Shown here in pieces: positions 62,194 to 64,000 of a DNA stretch of 64,000 nt. This DNA comes from Microbacterium sp. BH-3-3-3 (GTDB lineage: Bacteria; Actinomycetota; Actinomycetes; Actinomycetales; Microbacteriaceae). The stretch covers positions 372,001 through 436,000 of the forward strand of contig NZ_CP017674.1 in the NCBI RefSeq assembly GCF_001792815.1. The letters are read 5' to 3'. The stretch's first letter is position 1, and every line of letters begins with the position of its first letter. Made by a program: the position numbers and the translations under genes. Below the pieces are notes generated by a model. That model ran no database searches and was not told the DNA's origin. It saw only the letters and a list, made by a program, of their open reading frames with translations.

Positions 62194-63612
62194 TCATCCG
62201 ACGCTGCCCTCCATGCCCATCTCGATGAGCTTGTTGAGTTCGAGGGCGTACTCCATGGGGAGTTCGCGCGCGATGGGCTCGATGAACCCGCGCACGATCA
62301 TGGCCATGGCCTCGTCTTCGGGCATGCCGCGCGACTGCAGGTAGAAGAGCTGCTCTTCGCTGACCTTCGAGACGGTCGCCTCGTGTCCGAGCTGCACGTC
62401 GTCGACGCGGATGTCGATCGCGGGGTACGTGTCGCTGCGCGAGATGGTGTCCACCAGCAGCGCGTCGCAGCGCACGGTGTTCGCGGAGTGGTGCGCGTTG
62501 GCATCCACGCGCACTTCGCCGCGGTAGCCCGCGCGACCGCCGCCGCGCGCGATGGACTTCGACACGATCGACGACTGCGTGTAGGGCGCCATGTGCACCA
62601 TCTTGGCGCCGGCGTCCTGGTGCTGTCCGGGACCGGCGAAGGCGACCGACAGGGTCTCGCCCTTGGCGTGCTCGCCCATGAGGTAGATGGAGGGGTACTT
62701 CATCGTCACCTTGGAGCCGATGTTGCCGTCGACCCATTCCATGGTCGCGCCCTCGTGGGCCACGGCCCGCTTGGTGACCAGGTTGTACACGTTGTTCGAC
62801 CAGTTCTGGATCGTCGTGTAGCGAACGCGCGCGTTCTTCTTCACGATGATCTCGACGACGGCCGAGTGCAGCGAGTCGCTCTTATAGATCGGCGCCGTGC
62901 AGCCTTCGATGTAGTGCACGTAGCTGTCTTCGTCGGCGATGATCAGGGTCCGCTCGAACTGGCCCATGTTCTCGGTGTTGATGCGGAAGTACGCCTGCAG
63001 CGGGATCTCCACGTGCACGCCCTTCGGCACGTACACGAACGATCCGCCCGACCACACGGCGGTGTTGAGCGCGGCGAACTTGTTGTCACCGGCGGGGATG
63101 ACGGTGCCGAAGTACTCCTCGAAGAACTCGGGGTGCTCGCGCAGAGCCGTGTCGGTGTCCATGAAGATGACGCCCTGCTGCTCCAGGTCCTCGCGGATCT
63201 GGTGGTAGACGACCTCGGACTCGTACTGCGCGGCGACGCCGGCGACCAGGCGCTGACGCTCAGCCTCGGGGATTCCGAGCTTCTCGTACGTGTTGCGGAT
63301 CTCTTCCGGAAGGTCTTCCCAGGTCTGCGCCTGCTTCTCGGTGGAGCGCACGAAGTACTTGATGTTGTCGAAGTCGATGTCCGACAGGTCGGCACCCCAC
63401 GTGGGCATGGGCTTGCGACCGAAGAGCTGGTAGCCCTTGAGGCGCGTCTTCAGCATCCACTCGGGCTCGGACTTCAGAGCGGAGATCCCGCGCACGACGT
63501 CCTCGTTGATGCCGCGCTGCGCGAGCGCACCGGCGGCGTCGGTGTCGTGCCAGCCGAACTCGTATTGCCCCAGGCTTTCGAGCTCGGGTCGGTCGATGAG
63601 TACATCGGACAT
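62194..63612 (-). CDS. sufB: SufB, Fe-S scaffold subunit
   Basis: 472 residues. SufB signature [21 protein letters not shown] (split here as [10 protein letters not shown] then ENMGQFERT), a Cys in YIEGCTAP, and [18 protein letters not shown] near the end. The cluster is assembled at the SufB-SufD interface. ATG at 63612 is preferred because AAGGAG lies ten bases upstream; the GTG three codons earlier is too close. First gene of the operon; no SufR regulator gene precedes it in the window. Confidence 0.96.
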   Translation of the reverse strand: MSDVLIDRPELESLGQYEFGWHDTDAAGALAQRGINEDVVRGISALKSEPEWMLKTRLKGYQLFGRKPMPTWGADLSDIDFDNIKYFVRSTEKQAQTWEDLPEEIRNTYEKLGIPEAERQRLVAGVAAQYESEVVYHQIREDLEQQGVIFMDTDTALREHPEFFEEYFGTVIPAGDNKFAALNTAVWSGGSFVYVPKGVHVEIPLQAYFRINTENMGQFERTLIIADEDSYVHYIEGCTAPIYKSDSLHSAVVEIIVKKNARVRYTTIQNWSNNVYNLVTKRAVAHEGATMEWVDGNIGSKVTMKYPSIYLMGEHAKGETLSVAFAGPGQHQDAGAKMVHMAPYTQSSIVSKSIARGGGRAGYRGEVRVDANAHHSANTVRCDALLVDTISRSDTYPAIDIRVDDVQLGHEATVSKVSEEQLFYLQSRGMPEDEAMAMIVRGFIEPIARELPMEYALELNKLIEMGMEGSVG

Positions 63613-63777
63613 GGTGATCACTCTCCTTCTCGGGCCTCAACGGTGTCATCCGCCCCGGCATTCCGGACTCCGGTCGAAGTCCCAGGAATGTCGCTGGTGG
63701 GCCCGTTCGAAGGCGCTGGCTGCGCGCCTAGACTGTCTCCGGTGCGGATCGCGTGAGCGCTGCACCCGGACCCTTTG

Positions 63778-63783
63778 ATTCTA
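63778..63783 (-). promoter_or_regulatory. Candidate -10 of the suf operon
   Basis: TAGAAT on the minus strand (63783-63778), about 165 bp before the sufB ATG. A convincing -35 is not seen. On the plus strand TAGACT (63729-63734) is a possible -10 for ctaA. Confidence 0.35.
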
Positions 63784-63859
63784 CAGGCAACACCCGCTCC
63801 CGGCACGGCAGGTCCGCTGTTCCCGCAGCCCGAGCGGACCGATGCCAGGAAGCCAGCGC

Positions 63860-64000
63860 ATGTCCCCCGCCTCGACCACGCCCCCCTCGTCCCGCGCCGC
63901 CACGATCCCCGGTCGCTTCCTCGCGTGGCTTCCCACCGACGTCGATCGGCGCGTGCGCGTCTTCGCCTGGCTGTCGTTCCTCGCCGAGGTGCTCATCATC
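63860..64000 (+). CDS. ctaA: Haem A synthase (CtaA/COX15), N-terminal fragment
   Basis: 47 codons before the window edge. TDVDRRVRVFAWLSFLAEVLII is the typical start of the first membrane helix of actinobacterial CtaA, which oxidises haem O to haem A for aa3 oxidase. AGGAAG lies about eight bases upstream. Divergent from the suf operon, a common actinobacterial arrangement. Confidence 0.75.
   Translation, partial: MSPASTTPPSSRAATIPGRFLAWLPTDVDRRVRVFAWLSFLAEVLII

Overview
The window is about 70% G+C, with dense short-gapped genes and frequent GTG starts. Its gene set fits a Microbacteriaceae actinobacterium, most likely Microbacterium or a close relative: pafBC-tatAC-helY, SUF, actinobacterial GlgA/GlgC, a DUF222/HNH 13E12-type protein, CGNR and DUF3099 proteins. 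The genus is an inference from gene content; no rRNA is present. About 62 genes are supported, plus one tRNA-Leu(GAG).

Layout. 1-7470: helY (cut by the window edge), tatC, tatA, pafC, pafB, an FKBP lipoprotein, trmI and a HAD phosphatase on the minus strand, then a PAC2 protein on plus. 7481-14836: uppP, an M20 peptidase, tRNA-Leu, a 2-oxoglutarate oxygenase, an erythrin-VIT1 iron transporter and a DEAH helicase. 15203-21913: SGNH hydrolase, small enzymes, a SPOUT methyltransferase, an amidohydrolase, a sirtuin and a histidine phosphatase, with a 700-bp repeat-filled gap at 17932-18638. 21953-33979: a leucine/branched-chain catabolic block (citE, maoC, acyl-CoA dehydrogenase, accA1, accD1 with a divergent TetR; then bkdC, bkdB, bkdA with a divergent Lrp). 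The gene set resembles Mycobacterium tuberculosis Rv2495c-Rv2502c with the bkd module moved to the other side. 34038-41733: EamA exporter with a CGNR regulator, hydrolases, an exonuclease, the HNH protein, a nitrilase, a low-GC islet with an orphan gene, and rpmE2. 41845-48266: ABC ATPase, glgA and glgC (divergent), luxS, serB, a hydrolase and fabG. 48677-52804: membrane proteins, SURF1 and an ABC-F protein. 53032-58094: an iron-siderophore uptake operon behind a DtxR/IdeR-like box. 58192-64000: a PatB-like C-S lyase, a SUF operon (sufB, sufD, Rieske, sufC, sufT) and the 5' end of ctaA.

Two genome-style features stand out. First, more than twenty genes have a TAnnnT-like hexamer ending six to eight bases before the start codon and usually no Shine-Dalgarno. 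This points to widespread leaderless transcription; twice (trmI to FKBP, sufC to sufT) the upstream stop codon is itself the first half of the -10 hexamer. Second, many gene 3' ends run into short tandem repeats whose unit contains the gene's own stop codon (units of 14, 16, 23-28, 27, 41-42, 60 and 62 bp at seven loci). Separately, five copies of a nested palindrome (GAGTGTCC...GGACACTC, 56-60 bp) occupy two intergenic gaps and look like a REP/MITE-type family. No CRISPR array, integrase or transposase gene was recognised.
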